A stretch of DNA of 64,000 nucleotides from Bacillota bacterium (GTDB taxonomy: Bacteria; Bacillota; Sulfobacillia; JAJZIM01): assembly GCA_021810565.1 (NCBI GenBank), contig JAJZIM010000005.1, positions 1-64,000 of the forward strand. Reading direction: 5' to 3'. A program made the translations under genes and the position numbers. Below are positions 41,420 to 49,904 of this stretch, one piece after another. How positions within the stretch are numbered: position 1 is the first letter of the stretch; the number at the start of each line of letters is the position of its first letter. The notes under the pieces were generated by a model that made no database searches, was not told the DNA's origin, and saw only the letters and a program-made list of their open reading frames with translations.

Positions 41420-41785
41420 ATGTACAGCGCTACGCGAATCTGCCCCATTGCCAAAAGGCCATGCCCCGACGCGCCCCGGCAGTGCCCTTGGCGGCTGGCG
41501 GGCCACCCGGGAGAGTGCCTTTGGGCAGGGCGTGCCCCCACCCGCGAGGCGGCGGCCGTCGGGTGCGATCCCAGCTACCTGTGCCGGCTGCTGAAGGACC
41601 GGGAAACGCCGAACCTGGGCACCTTGCGTAAGAAGGTCTTAAGGGTTCAACCTAAAACGACGAGCGGCGCCCCTCGTCATGGACGGGAGGCGCCGCTTTC
41701 AGGTCAGCCCTTGGCCGACAGGTGGCGGAGGGACGGGGGCACGGCCGTCTGGTCACCTTGGATGGCGGGCGGCACGAGGAGGTAG
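41420..41785 (+). CDS. Possible Cys-rich helix-turn-helix protein
   Basis: The frame has 121 residues and starts at ATG 41420 behind GGGGAGGTG, a strong ribosome site after an AT-rich segment. Residues 1-35 hold five cysteines (R-I-C-P-I-A-K-R-P-C-P, R-Q-C-P-W, G-E-C-L-W). Then R-E-A-A-A-V-G-C-D-P-S-Y-L-C-R-L-L-K-D looks like an XRE-type HTH. The last 50 residues overlap the 3' end of the convergent binding-protein gene and look non-coding, so the real product may have decayed. I do not recognise a family. Confidence 0.35.
   Translation: MYSATRICPIAKRPCPDAPRQCPWRLAGHPGECLWAGRAPTREAAAVGCDPSYLCRLLKDRETPNLGTLRKKVLRVQPKTTSGAPRHGREAPLSGQPLADRWRRDGGTAVWSPWMAGGTRR
41650..41696 (-). terminator. Terminator after the molybdate/tungstate-binding gene
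   Basis: GCGGCGCC/GGCGCCGC (41664-41671 with 41689-41696) forms a strong stem; on the minus strand TCGTCGTTTT follows. It lies 8 nt after the stop of the lipoprotein gene. Confidence 0.55.
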
Positions 41786-42726
41786 CCCTCCCGGCGCAGT
41801 AACGGCTTTCCGGTGGTGGAGAACAGGAACCGCAGGTAGGCCAGGCCGGTCGCCTGGTCGGGCGTGCCCGTGATCTGGGTCACGTAAACCACCATGGGGC
41901 TTCCGTGCACCAGGGTGCCGTTCTTCAGGCGCAGGGACTGGGTGCGATAGAGGGAGGCGTAGGCGGGGTTGCCCATGTCGATCCGCCCCGGCAGCCGAAT
42001 GTAGGGCAGATGGCGCTGGATCGCCTCGGGCAGGAAGGCCGAGGAGGCGTCCAACTGGCCGGACTGCAGGTGGGACAGGATGGACTCCTCGGCGAAGATC
42101 TGCCGCGGATTGTTCACCCCGCCCAGGACCCTGGTCGCCGTGCCGGGCGCCAGGTGCAGGTAGCCCCGGGCCAGGTGCATCATGAAGATGAAGGCCTGTC
42201 CTTGGGGATCCGTCTGCGGGTTGGTGCGGCCCAGATGAAAGCCGGGCTGCTCCATTATCCGGAACAGGTCCGCCAAGGGCTTCTTGCCGTGGGCGATGGC
42301 TTGAAACTCCGGGGCCCAGCGGCTGCGGGGGGAGTAGGCGATCACCAGGGGATTGGCGGCCAGGGCCACGCTCCAGCGGGTGAACTTGGGCTCCAACAGT
42401 TTGATGGGGCCGGTGCCCATGCTCTCGAAGACGTTGGGGTGGATCTCTCCGGTGGCGATGAGGTGGGCCACCCCGAAGGCGCCGCCGCCGCGACCGCGGT
42501 AGTGGTTGCCGGTGGCGTGCTCGAAGGCGGGCCCCAGGAATTGATCGTTCACCACCTGCAGGGCGCCGGCATAGGCCACGTCGGCCGTGCCGGCGGGCTT
42601 GGCGACGGGGCCGGCACCGCAGCCGGCCAAGAGGAGAGCGGCGGCCAGGAGGGCCGGGCCGATCCGGCCGAGGGGCAGGACCGTCGAAGATGGTCTGGGG
42701 ACGGGGGAAGGAAAACTGTTGAACAT
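41704..42726 (-). CDS. Molybdate/tungstate-type ABC substrate-binding lipoprotein
   Basis: The protein has 340 residues from ATG 42726. The signal peptide ends in the lipobox L-L-L-A-G-C-G, so it is membrane-anchored outside. The mature part is like the WtpA/ModA group: D-V-A-Y-A-G-A-L-Q-V-V-N-D, G-G-A-F-G-V-A-H-L-I-A-T-G, N-P-L-V-I-A-Y and Q-T-D-P-Q-G-Q-A-F. These bind molybdate or tungstate for ABC import. No permease or ATPase gene is next to it. A leader of about 390 nt with two Moco/Tuco-like structures precedes it, consistent with cofactor control. Confidence 0.8.
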   Translation of the reverse strand: MFNSFPSPVPRPSSTVLPLGRIGPALLAAALLLAGCGAGPVAKPAGTADVAYAGALQVVNDQFLGPAFEHATGNHYRGRGGGAFGVAHLIATGEIHPNVFESMGTGPIKLLEPKFTRWSVALAANPLVIAYSPRSRWAPEFQAIAHGKKPLADLFRIMEQPGFHLGRTNPQTDPQGQAFIFMMHLARGYLHLAPGTATRVLGGVNNPRQIFAEESILSHLQSGQLDASSAFLPEAIQRHLPYIRLPGRIDMGNPAYASLYRTQSLRLKNGTLVHGSPMVVYVTQITGTPDQATGLAYLRFLFSTTGKPLLRREGYLLVPPAIQGDQTAVPPSLRHLSAKG

Positions 42727-42734
42727 AAGGAATC

Positions 42735-42880
42735 CACGCTCCTTTCCTAGCACGGGAGGCCCGCCGGTTTCCCGGCGAACCCGAGCCGCCGAGCGGCTGG
42801 CCGTCGCTCCACGGGGGATGAGCCCGACAGGGGCGGCGGCTTCGGAGGCGCATGTGATGCGGGTCGAGGGGCTTACGCGA
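42735..42880 (-). promoter_or_regulatory. Moco/Tuco-riboswitch-like structure, gene-proximal copy
   Basis: Read on the minus strand, this leader segment contains CCAGCCGCTCGGCGGCTCGG, then GCCGGGAAACCGGC, then CCTCCCGTG and finally AGGAAAGGAG, the likely ribosome site of the lipoprotein gene. The arrangement, and its place before a molybdate/tungstate-type binding protein, recall the molybdenum/tungsten cofactor riboswitch; I judged this from memory of the motif, not from a covariance search. A near-identical copy lies upstream at 42965-43085. Confidence 0.55.
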
Positions 42881-42892
42881 TCACCTGCCTTT

Positions 42893-42962
42893 CCTGCTCC
42901 GAACACGCCAAACGGCGTCCGTGGGAAAGGACGCCGTCACCGCCGCGGCTTAAGTCGCGGGC
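42893..42962 (-). terminator. Hairpins between the two riboswitch-like copies
   Basis: On the minus strand ACGGCGTCC/GGACGCCGT forms a 9-bp stem with a 7-nt loop, then TTTGGC. Just before it CCGCGACTTAAGCCGCGG forms a second hairpin. The first could be an intrinsic terminator controlled by the upstream copy, although the T-run is short. Confidence 0.45.
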
Positions 42963-42964
42963 AG

Positions 42965-43085
42965 GTTTTCTCCTTTCCGAACACGGGAGGCCCGCCGGTT
43001 TCCCGCCGGACCCCGAGCCGCCGAGCGGCTGGCCCTCGTCCCCTGGGTCGCTGCCTTTAGGGGCGGGGGCTCGGAGAAGCGCTAT
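42965..43085 (-). promoter_or_regulatory. Moco/Tuco-riboswitch-like structure, distal copy
   Basis: It is the second copy of the leader element: on the minus strand GGCCAGCCGCTCGGCGGCTC, GGCGGGAAACCGGCGGG, CCTCCCGTG and GGAAAGGAG recur with the same order and spacing as at 42735-42880. Variable loops differ while the stems are kept. After GGAAAGGAG no start codon follows, so this copy is not itself attached to a gene. Confidence 0.5.
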
Positions 43086-43125
43086 GCGGTTTTGACCGCC
43101 CCGAAGGGGGCATTGAACCTAACGC

Positions 43126-43155
43126 ATTGTAGCACAAGGGGGCTGGGGGAGGCAA
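43126..43155 (-). promoter_or_regulatory. Promoter of the tandem leader
   Basis: On the minus strand TTGCCT (43150-43155) and TACAAT (43126-43131) are 18 nt apart. Transcription from here would give a leader of about 390 nt holding both riboswitch-like copies before the lipoprotein ATG at 42726. Confidence 0.65.
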
Positions 43156-43365
43156 ACGCTTTGGGAGGTGGCGAATGGGAATCGGACCCACCATGCTTGC
43201 CGTCCGAGGGGGCGCCTCTTCGATCCGCGCAGTCCGGGCCAGCGTGGGCGAGGTTGAGGGAGCCTGAGAGGGAGAAACTGCCGAAATATGTCCCTCGAGG
43301 CCGTGGACATACTAGATGTGCAGGGTTAGAATGCTTCCATAGGCCATATATCGGAGGCGGGGAGG

Positions 43366-43842
43366 ATGCGTTGCCCCTTCTGCAACCACCCGGAGACCAA
43401 GGTATACGACTCGCGCCCGGCAGAGGAGGGAGGCACGATCCGCCGTCGCCGGGAGTGCCTAGGTTGTGGTCGCCGCTTCACCACCTTCGAGCGGGTGGAG
43501 GAGCCCACCTTGGTGGTGGTGAAACGGGACGGGCGCCGGGTGGCCTTCGACCGGCCGAAGCTCTTGCGGGGCATGCTAACCGCCTGTGAGAAGCGCCCCG
43601 TGCCCTTGGCGGTGCTGGAGCGTGCGGCGGCGGAGATCGAGCGAGAGCTGCGGGTAGGCGGCGCCCGGGAGGTGTCCAGCACGGCCATCGGGGAGGCGGT
43701 GATGGAACGGCTGCGGCGCATCGACGCGGTGGCCTACGTGCGTTTCGCCTCGGTGTATCGACAGTTCGCGGACTTGGGTCGTTTTCGAGAGGAGTTGGAT
43801 CGGCTGCAGTCGGCCGGCGGCAAAGAGGAGGGGGCGTACTGA
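43366..43842 (+). CDS. nrdR: Transcriptional repressor NrdR
   Basis: The protein has 158 residues from ATG 43366 with GGAGGCGGGGAGG upstream. The N-terminal zinc ribbon is M-R-C-P-F-C and [12 protein letters not shown]. The ATP-cone domain follows ([14 protein letters not shown]). NrdR senses ATP/dATP and represses ribonucleotide reductase genes. It lies directly upstream of the reductase genes, the usual arrangement, so it probably autoregulates the operon. I could not find a clear pair of NrdR boxes. Confidence 0.96.
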   Translation: MRCPFCNHPETKVYDSRPAEEGGTIRRRRECLGCGRRFTTFERVEEPTLVVVKRDGRRVAFDRPKLLRGMLTACEKRPVPLAVLERAAAEIERELRVGGAREVSSTAIGEAVMERLRRIDAVAYVRFASVYRQFADLGRFREELDRLQSAGGKEEGAY

Positions 43843-44049
43843 ATGGGGAACGGCGACTGGTCGGAGAATGCCCTGACGGTCCTGCGCAAGCGCTACCTGC
43901 GCCGGGACGAGCAGGGCAATGCCGTGGAGGAGCCTGCGGACATGTTCCGGCGGGTGGCCCGCAATCTAGCCCTGATGGAGCTTCTGTTTCATCCGGAGGT
44001 GTACGATCCCGAGGGGCGGCAGGATCCTGGTTTGGCCGAATCCAAGTAA
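43843..44049 (+). CDS. N-terminal fragment of the B12-dependent ribonucleotide reductase
   Basis: The product has 68 residues from ATG 43843, adjacent to the nrdR stop. W-S-E-N-A-L-T-V-L-R-K-R-Y-L-R-R-D-E and D-M-F-R-R-V-A-R-N-L-A are the usual N-terminus of class II (NrdJ) reductases, normally part of the same chain as the catalytic domain. The frame ends in TAA; after five codons and TAG, the main gene starts at ATG 44065 in the same frame. It may act in trans with the large part, or mark decay of a single start. Confidence 0.75.
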   Translation: MGNGDWSENALTVLRKRYLRRDEQGNAVEEPADMFRRVARNLALMELLFHPEVYDPEGRQDPGLAESK

Positions 44050-44064
44050 ACAACGGGGGGGTAG

Positions 44065-47000
44065 ATGGTTTTGGATCTGTCGCCGCAGGATCGGGCCACC
44101 CTGGAGCGGGCATATCGGCGCTTGGCGCGCCAAGGAAGGATGCGCCTGAGCTTTTCGGACCTGTTGGCCTTCGGGGACCGGCATCCGGAGGTGGTGCGGG
44201 AAGCCGAGGAGCGTTTCTTCAACCTCATGACCTCCCGGGACTTCCTGCCCAACAGTCCCACCCTCATGAACGCCGGCCGGGAGCTGCAGCAACTGTCGGC
44301 CTGCTTCGTGCTGCCCATCGAGGATGATCTGGGCAAGATCTTCGACTCGCTGAAGCACGCCGCCCTCATCCACCAGTCCGGCGGCGGCACGGGCTTCTCC
44401 TTCTCCCAGCTGCGTCCCAAGAACGACATCGTGCGCTCCACGGGGGGCATCGCCAGCGGGCCCATCTCCTTCATGACCGTCTACGACGCGGCCACCAATG
44501 CGGTCAAGCAGGGAGGCACCCGCCGCGGCGCCAACATGGGCATTCTGCGGGTGGATCATCCGGACATCCTGGAGTTCATCTCTTGCAAGCAGGACAACAA
44601 GGCCATCACCAACTTCAACATCTCCGTGGCCCTGACGGAGCGCTTCATGCAGGCCCTGGAGGTGGACGGGGAGTACGACCTGGTGAACCCTCGCGACGGC
44701 GCGGTGACGGGGAAGCTTGCGGCCCGGGAAGTCTTCGACCGCATCGTCCAGGCGGCATGGCGGAACGGGGAGCCTGGGATCGTCTTCATCGACCGCATCG
44801 AGGAGCACAACCCCACGCCCCGGTTGGGGGCCATCGAGAGCACGAACCCCTGCGTGACCGGAGACACCCTGCTCTCCACCACGACGGGGTTGCGCTCGAC
44901 GCGGGAGCTGTGGGAGGAGGGGCGCGGGGTGGGCGTCGTGGCCGATAGCCGCCGGAGCCCGGCCGAGCGCCTGCCGGCGGGTGCGGTGGTGGCCACCGGG
45001 GTCAAGCCGGTCTTCCGCCTCGAGACGGCGGAGGGTTTCACCCTGCGCCTCACCGCCGATCACCGAGTGATGACCGAGCGGGGTTGGGTGCGGGCCGGGG
45101 AGCTGGTGGGGGGCGACCGGATCCACGTCCTGGACCGCCCCGGGGGCTGGGGGCCGGCCGGTTCCGCCGCTTGGGGAGTGCGCCTGGGTTGGCAGGCCGG
45201 CGGCGGGGAGGAGCTGCTGACCGAGGTCTCGCTACGGGCAGTGGCCACGGCCCAGGCGCGGGCTTCGGAGCCGGCGCCCGACCGGGTGCCGCCGGTGGTG
45301 CTGCAGGGTAACCGGGCCATGCAGCGCGGCTTCCTGCGCGGCCTGTTCAGCGCCGCCGGGGAGGTGGTGGACGGCGTGGTGGAGGCCTGCGCCTTGGGGC
45401 GGGTCCTGGCCCGCGACGTCCAGCGGCTGCTGCTAAACCGCGGCGTCTTCAGCGTGACGCAGCCTGACGCGGTGGCCGGGTGGGGGGTGCGGGTGTCGGC
45501 GCCCTTCTTGGAGCGCTTCCGGCGGGAGGTCGGCTTTTTGCAGCCGGGAAAGCGCCGCGCTTTGGACGAGGCTTGTGCGGCCCGCCCCGGTGAGCCGGCC
45601 GCGGCGGAATTTTTGGCCACCTTCACTGCCTTGGTTCCCGACGGGGTGGAGCCGGTGTTCGACCTCACGGTGCCCCAGGTGCATGCCTTCGCCGCCAACG
45701 GGTTGGTGGTTCACAACTGCGGTGAGCAGCCGCTATTGCCCTACGAGGCGTGCAACCTGGGCTCCTTGAACCTGGCCCACCTGGTGCGGGAGGACGCATC
45801 CGGAGCGGTGGTGGACTGGGAGCGGTTGCGGCAGGTGGTGCGCGAGTCCATCCACTTCCTGGACAACGTCATCGAGGCCAATCGGCTGCCGCTTCCCGAG
45901 ATCGAAGCGATGGTGATGACCACCCGCAAGGTGGGGCTGGGAGTGATGGGCTGGGCCGACCTGCTGATCATGCTGGGCATTCCCTACGACACCCCCAAAG
46001 CTGTGGCCCTGGCCGAGGAGGTCATGGGCGCCATAGATGCCGCGGCCAAGGAGGCTTCGGCGCAGTTGGCGGACAGCCGCGGCCCCTTCCCGGCCTGGCC
46101 GGGCAGCGTCTACGACCGGCCGGGAGACCGGCCGCTGCGCAACGCCACGGTGACCACCATCGCCCCCACGGGCACCATCAGCATCATCGGCGGCGCTTCC
46201 AGCGGCATCGAGCCCCTGTTCAGCATCGCCTTCACCCGGCACGTGTTGGACAAGCAGGATCTGGTGGAGGTCAACCCGCTGTTCGAGGCGGTGGCCCGTC
46301 GGCGCGGCTTCTACAGCGAGGCGCTGGTGCGCCGGGTGGCGGAGCAGGGCCACCTGGACGACCTGGATCAGGTGCCGGAGGACGTGCGGCGGCTTTTCGT
46401 CACCGCCCACGACATCGACCCCGAGTGGCATGTGCGCATGCAGGCCGCCTTTCAGAAGCACACGGACAACGCCGTGTCCAAGACCTGCAACTTCCCGCAG
46501 CGGGCCACCCCGGAGGACGTGGCCCGGGTGTACCACCTGGCCTACCAGCTGGGGTGCAAGGGGGTCACCGTGTACCGGGACGGCAGCCGGGAGGAGCAGG
46601 TGCTGACGGTGGGCCGCCGGGAGCAGACTCCGCTGGGACCGGTGGCCGCCTTTGCCCCCGGCTGGGGCAAGATCCACCCCATCGACCGGCCCGACCGGCT
46701 CATCGGCTTCACCGACCGGCGGGAGACCCCCCTTGGGCGGCTGTTCCTGACCTTGAACAGCCTGGACGGCCATCCGGTGGAGCTGTTCGCCCAGATCGGC
46801 AAGGCCGGCTCGGACGTGGCCGCCTTCACCGAGGCCATCGCCCGGCTGGTTTCCCTGGCCCTGCGCTGCGGGGTGGACCCGGAGGAGGTGGCCAGCCAGC
46901 TCACGGGGATCGGGGGCAGCCGCAGCGTCGGCTTCGGTCCCGGGCGCATCCTCTCGGTGCCGGACGCCATGGGCCACTTCATGCGGGAGGTCTTGGAACA

Positions 47001-47181
47001 GCTGGCGGAACTGCAGTTCCCCCAGCAGCTCTCCCTGCCCCTGGAGCTCACGGCGGCCGCCACGTCGGAGGTGCGGCCTGCCGCCTCCTCGTACAACCTG
47101 TGCCCCTCCTGCGGCATGTATACCCTGGTCCATGAGGAGGGCTGCGCCAAGTGCGTGTCCTGCGGCTACAGCGAGTGCTGA
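44065..47181 (+). CDS. nrdJ: Adenosylcobalamin-dependent ribonucleotide reductase with intein
   Basis: The precursor has 1038 residues from ATG 44065 behind GGGGGG; removing the 289-residue intein leaves 749. Class II features include [31 protein letters not shown], the split S-T-N-P-C-G-E-Q-P-L-L, A-P-T-G-T-I-S and a C-terminal cysteine-rich tail ([13 protein letters not shown]). It makes deoxyribonucleotides with coenzyme B12 as radical source and needs no oxygen. The N-terminal 68 residues are encoded separately just upstream. NrdR should repress it. Confidence 0.95.
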   Translation: MVLDLSPQDRATLERAYRRLARQGRMRLSFSDLLAFGDRHPEVVREAEERFFNLMTSRDFLPNSPTLMNAGRELQQLSACFVLPIEDDLGKIFDSLKHAALIHQSGGGTGFSFSQLRPKNDIVRSTGGIASGPISFMTVYDAATNAVKQGGTRRGANMGILRVDHPDILEFISCKQDNKAITNFNISVALTERFMQALEVDGEYDLVNPRDGAVTGKLAAREVFDRIVQAAWRNGEPGIVFIDRIEEHNPTPRLGAIESTNPCVTGDTLLSTTTGLRSTRELWEEGRGVGVVADSRRSPAERLPAGAVVATGVKPVFRLETAEGFTLRLTADHRVMTERGWVRAGELVGGDRIHVLDRPGGWGPAGSAAWGVRLGWQAGGGEELLTEVSLRAVATAQARASEPAPDRVPPVVLQGNRAMQRGFLRGLFSAAGEVVDGVVEACALGRVLARDVQRLLLNRGVFSVTQPDAVAGWGVRVSAPFLERFRREVGFLQPGKRRALDEACAARPGEPAAAEFLATFTALVPDGVEPVFDLTVPQVHAFAANGLVVHNCGEQPLLPYEACNLGSLNLAHLVREDASGAVVDWERLRQVVRESIHFLDNVIEANRLPLPEIEAMVMTTRKVGLGVMGWADLLIMLGIPYDTPKAVALAEEVMGAIDAAAKEASAQLADSRGPFPAWPGSVYDRPGDRPLRNATVTTIAPTGTISIIGGASSGIEPLFSIAFTRHVLDKQDLVEVNPLFEAVARRRGFYSEALVRRVAEQGHLDDLDQVPEDVRRLFVTAHDIDPEWHVRMQAAFQKHTDNAVSKTCNFPQRATPEDVARVYHLAYQLGCKGVTVYRDGSREEQVLTVGRREQTPLGPVAAFAPGWGKIHPIDRPDRLIGFTDRRETPLGRLFLTLNSLDGHPVELFAQIGKAGSDVAAFTEAIARLVSLALRCGVDPEEVASQLTGIGGSRSVGFGPGRILSVPDAMGHFMREVLEQLAELQFPQQLSLPLELTAAATSEVRPAASSYNLCPSCGMYTLVHEEGCAKCVSCGYSEC
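44851..45717 (+). mobile_element. Intein in nrdJ with degenerate LAGLIDADG endonuclease
   Basis: The intein has 289 residues (263-551 of the precursor), inserted between N-P and C-G-E-Q of the conserved S-T-N-P-C-G-E-Q segment. Splicing blocks are intact: block A C-V-T-G-D-T-L-L, block B L-T-A-D-H-R-V-M, block F and [12 protein letters not shown] followed by Cys. One LAGLIDADG-like helix, [10 protein letters not shown], has Ala where the metal-binding acid should be, and no clear second motif follows. It should splice but probably no longer homes. Confidence 0.93.
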
Positions 47182-47248
47182 GCCGCGCCGAGGAGGATCG
47201 GAGCCGGGGCATGCCGAAGTCTTGGCGTGCGGTATCGGGGGGAACAAC

Positions 47249-48052
47249 TTGCTGGTAGACTACCACCTGCACTTGGAGCGCGGTCCCCTGACCCGGGCCT
47301 GGCTGGAGGAGTTTCTGGAGCAGGGGCGGCGCCGGGGGGTGGCGGAGTTCGGCTTCTCCGAGCACGCCTACCGTTTCCGCCAGGCGGGCCACCTCCTGAA
47401 CACCCCCTGGGGGCGGCAGCGCTGCGTCGCGGACCTGGAGGAGTACCTGGGGCTTTTGTCCGCCGCCCGGGAGGCGGGATTGCCGGTGCGCGTCGGCGTG
47501 GAGATGGACTACCTGCCGGAGCGGGAGGAGGCCATCCGGGCCTTCCTGAAGTCCTACCGGTGGGATTTCGTCCTGGGATCGGTCCATTGGCTGGGAGACT
47601 GGGGCGTGGATCTGGCGGATATGCGGGAGGAGCACCGGCGGCGGGGAGTGGACCGGGCGTGGCGGGAGTACTTCGGGATGCTCGGCCGGGCGGCCGGTAG
47701 CCGGCTCTTCGACGTGCTGGCCCACCCCGACCTGATCAAGATCTTCGGGGACACCCCCGCGGCGGATCCGGCCCCGCTGTGGGACGAGGCGGTGGCCCAG
47801 ATCGCCGCCGCGGGCTGCGCCGTGGAGGTTTCCAGCGCCGGCCTGCGTCGTCCCGTGGGAGAGATCTACCCCGCGGTCGGCTTCCTGGAGCGCTGCCGAC
47901 GCTCGCTCATTCCGGTGACCACGGCTTCCGACGCCCACACTCCCGAGGAGGTGGGCCAGGATTTGGACCGGGTGGTCCTGCTGCTCCGGCAGGTGGGCTA
48001 TCGGGAGGTGCTGCGCTTTCGGGAGCGCGTCGGGGTGCCCACGCCCCTTTAG
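47249..48052 (+). CDS. PHP-domain histidinol phosphatase-like protein
   Basis: The protein has 267 residues. TTG 47249 is chosen for the GGGGGG site just upstream. PHP motifs are visible: D-Y-H-L-H, G-F-S-E-H-A, V-G-V-E-M-D-Y, G-S-V-H-W, D-V-L-A-H-P-D and S-D-A-H-T. The set matches the HisK-type histidinol-phosphate phosphatase family, which dephosphorylates histidinol phosphate in histidine synthesis. No other his gene is in the window, so another phosphoester is possible. Confidence 0.88.
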   Translation: MLVDYHLHLERGPLTRAWLEEFLEQGRRRGVAEFGFSEHAYRFRQAGHLLNTPWGRQRCVADLEEYLGLLSAAREAGLPVRVGVEMDYLPEREEAIRAFLKSYRWDFVLGSVHWLGDWGVDLADMREEHRRRGVDRAWREYFGMLGRAAGSRLFDVLAHPDLIKIFGDTPAADPAPLWDEAVAQIAAAGCAVEVSSAGLRRPVGEIYPAVGFLERCRRSLIPVTTASDAHTPEEVGQDLDRVVLLLRQVGYREVLRFRERVGVPTPL

Positions 48053-48228
48053 ATATCGCCCGACGCTGCGGCCGCATATATTTCTCGGGCCGGGCAGCGG
48101 CGGACCCAAGGCACCACTCTTCCCGGGGCGCCTCCCCGGGCGGGGAAATCCAAGGCCGAAAGGAGCGATCACCTGGCGGGGAGGACGTGTGGACGCCCAG
48201 TCCGCATTTTTCGGCCAGGTGGACCAAA

Positions 48229-49236
48229 ATGCCGGACCTTTTCTCGCCCCTGGAAGTGCGGGGGCTTGCGTTGCGCAACCGGATCATGATGCCGCCCATG
48301 GCCAGCGACGTGGCCACCGAGACGGGGGAGGTCACCCCGCGCCACCTGGAGCACTACCTGGCCCGGGCCCGCTCCCAGGTAGCGCTGCTGGTGGTGGAGC
48401 ACACCTACGTACGCCGCTCGGGCCGTCTTACCCGCACCCAGTTGGGGCTGCACGACGACGCCTTGGTGGAGGGATTTCGGCGCCTGGTGGAGGCGATCCG
48501 TCCCACGGGAGCCCGGCTCGTCCTGCAGCTCACCCACGCCGGGAGCGCCACCACCGCCGCCGTGGCGGAAGCGGTGCCGGAAGGACCCTCGGCGGTGCTG
48601 CATCCCTCCGGACGGGAGGTGCCGCGGGAGCTGACGACGGCCGACCTGGCGCAGATCCGGGAGGAGTTCGCCGCCGCCGCCCGGCGGGCGGTGGAGGCGG
48701 GCTTCGACGGCGTGGAGATCCACGGAGCCCACGGCTACCTATTGAACCAATTCCTCTCCCCCCTGACCAACCGGCGCACCGACGACTACGGCGGCGACCT
48801 GGCGGGACGCAGCCGCTTTCCCCTGGAGGTGATCTGCCGGGTGCGCCGGGAGGTGGGGCCGGACTTTTCCCTGTTCTACCGCTTCGGGGCCGACGACGGC
48901 CTGCCGGGGGGCTTCCCCCTGGCGGAGGCGGTGGAGCTGGCCCCCCGGCTGGTGGAGGCGGGGGTGGACCTGCTGGACGTGTCCGGAGGGCTCATCGGCA
49001 GCCGCCCGGCGGGGGCGCCGCCCGGATACAACGTGGAGGCGGCCGCGGCGGTGCGCCGGGCGGTGACGGTGCCGGTGGCCGTGGCGGGTGGCATCACCGA
49101 ACCCGCCTTCGCCGACTCCCTGATTCGGGAGGGGAAGACGGACCTGGTGGCGGTGGGCCGGGCGCTCTTGCGCGATCCCCGGTGGGCCTTGCGGGCCGCC
49201 CGGGAGCTGGGTCATCCCCTGGAGGGAACGGGATAG
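48229..49236 (+). CDS. Old-yellow-enzyme-family NADH:flavin oxidoreductase
   Basis: The protein has 335 residues from ATG 48229 with AGGTGG upstream. It is a TIM-barrel FMN enzyme: L-F-S-P-L-E-V-R-G-L-A-L-R-N-R-I near the start, M-P-P-M, Q-L-T-H-A-G-S, the active-site H-G-A-H-G-Y-L-L-N-Q-F-L-S-P-L-T-N-R-R and D-D-Y-G-G. Such enzymes reduce activated alkenes, e.g. enones. About 335 residues fits the single-domain members without the FeS/FAD extension of 2,4-dienoyl-CoA reductase. The next gene follows by 2 nt. Confidence 0.92.
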   Translation: MPDLFSPLEVRGLALRNRIMMPPMASDVATETGEVTPRHLEHYLARARSQVALLVVEHTYVRRSGRLTRTQLGLHDDALVEGFRRLVEAIRPTGARLVLQLTHAGSATTAAVAEAVPEGPSAVLHPSGREVPRELTTADLAQIREEFAAAARRAVEAGFDGVEIHGAHGYLLNQFLSPLTNRRTDDYGGDLAGRSRFPLEVICRVRREVGPDFSLFYRFGADDGLPGGFPLAEAVELAPRLVEAGVDLLDVSGGLIGSRPAGAPPGYNVEAAAAVRRAVTVPVAVAGGITEPAFADSLIREGKTDLVAVGRALLRDPRWALRAARELGHPLEGTG

Positions 49237-49238
49237 GC

Positions 49239-49904
49239 TTGGAACTTCTCGAGCTGTATCGGCGGCTGCGGGAGCACTTCGGCCACCGGCACTGGTGGCC
49301 GGGGGATACGCCCTTCGAGGTGGCGGTGGGGGCCATCCTGACCCAGGCGGTGGCTTGGCGCAACGTGGAGCAGGCCGTCGCCGCCCTGCGGGAGGCCGGC
49401 CTCTTGGACGCGCCGGCCCTGGCGGCCTTTCCCGAGGAGTCCCTGGCTCGGCTGATCCGCCCCGCCCGCTACCCGCGTCAGAAGGCCCGCAAGCTGATCG
49501 CCTTCGCCGACCACCTGCAGCGCCGCCACGGCGGCTCCATCGAGCGCATGCTCACCGGCTCCTCCGGCGAGCTGCGCCGGGAGCTGTTGGCCCTTTGGGG
49601 CATCGGCCCGGAGACGGCGGACTCCATCCTCCTGTATGCCGGGGGGCACCCGGTGTTCGTGGTGGACGCCTACACCCGGCGCATCCTGCACCGTCTGGGG
49701 TGGCAGCCGGCCGAGGCCCCCTACGACCGGCTGCAGGCCTTCTTCCAGGAGCGCCTGCCGCAGGATCCGGCGCTGTACAACGACTACCACGCCCAGTTGG
49801 TGGCCTTGGGGCACCGCCTTTGCCTGGCCCGATCCCCGCGCTGCGACGGATGTCCCCTGCGTCGGGATCCGCCCCTATGCCGCTTCGGGGAGGCGACAGG
49901 ATGA
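49239..49904 (+). CDS. HhH-GPD DNA glycosylase (endonuclease III-like)
   Basis: The protein has 221 residues, starting at TTG 49239. The helix-hairpin-helix is L-L-A-L-W-G-I-G-P-E-T-A-D-S-I-L-L-Y, and the catalytic Asp is in V-V-D-A-Y-T-R-R. The usual endonuclease III lysine (G-x-G-R-K-T-A) is replaced (G-P-E-T-A), pointing to a monofunctional glycosylase of the alkyl-base (MagIII) type. Four C-terminal cysteines (C-L-A-R-S-P-R-C-D-G-C, then a Cys) can hold a 4Fe-4S cluster. It removes damaged bases for excision repair. The stop overlaps the next start (ATGA). Confidence 0.9.
   Translation: MELLELYRRLREHFGHRHWWPGDTPFEVAVGAILTQAVAWRNVEQAVAALREAGLLDAPALAAFPEESLARLIRPARYPRQKARKLIAFADHLQRRHGGSIERMLTGSSGELRRELLALWGIGPETADSILLYAGGHPVFVVDAYTRRILHRLGWQPAEAPYDRLQAFFQERLPQDPALYNDYHAQLVALGHRLCLARSPRCDGCPLRRDPPLCRFGEATG

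Noticed and set aside
43295-43365. Possible NrdR box (GGACATACTAGATGTGC) before nrdR
   Set aside because: Only loosely palindromic and no second box at the required spacing.
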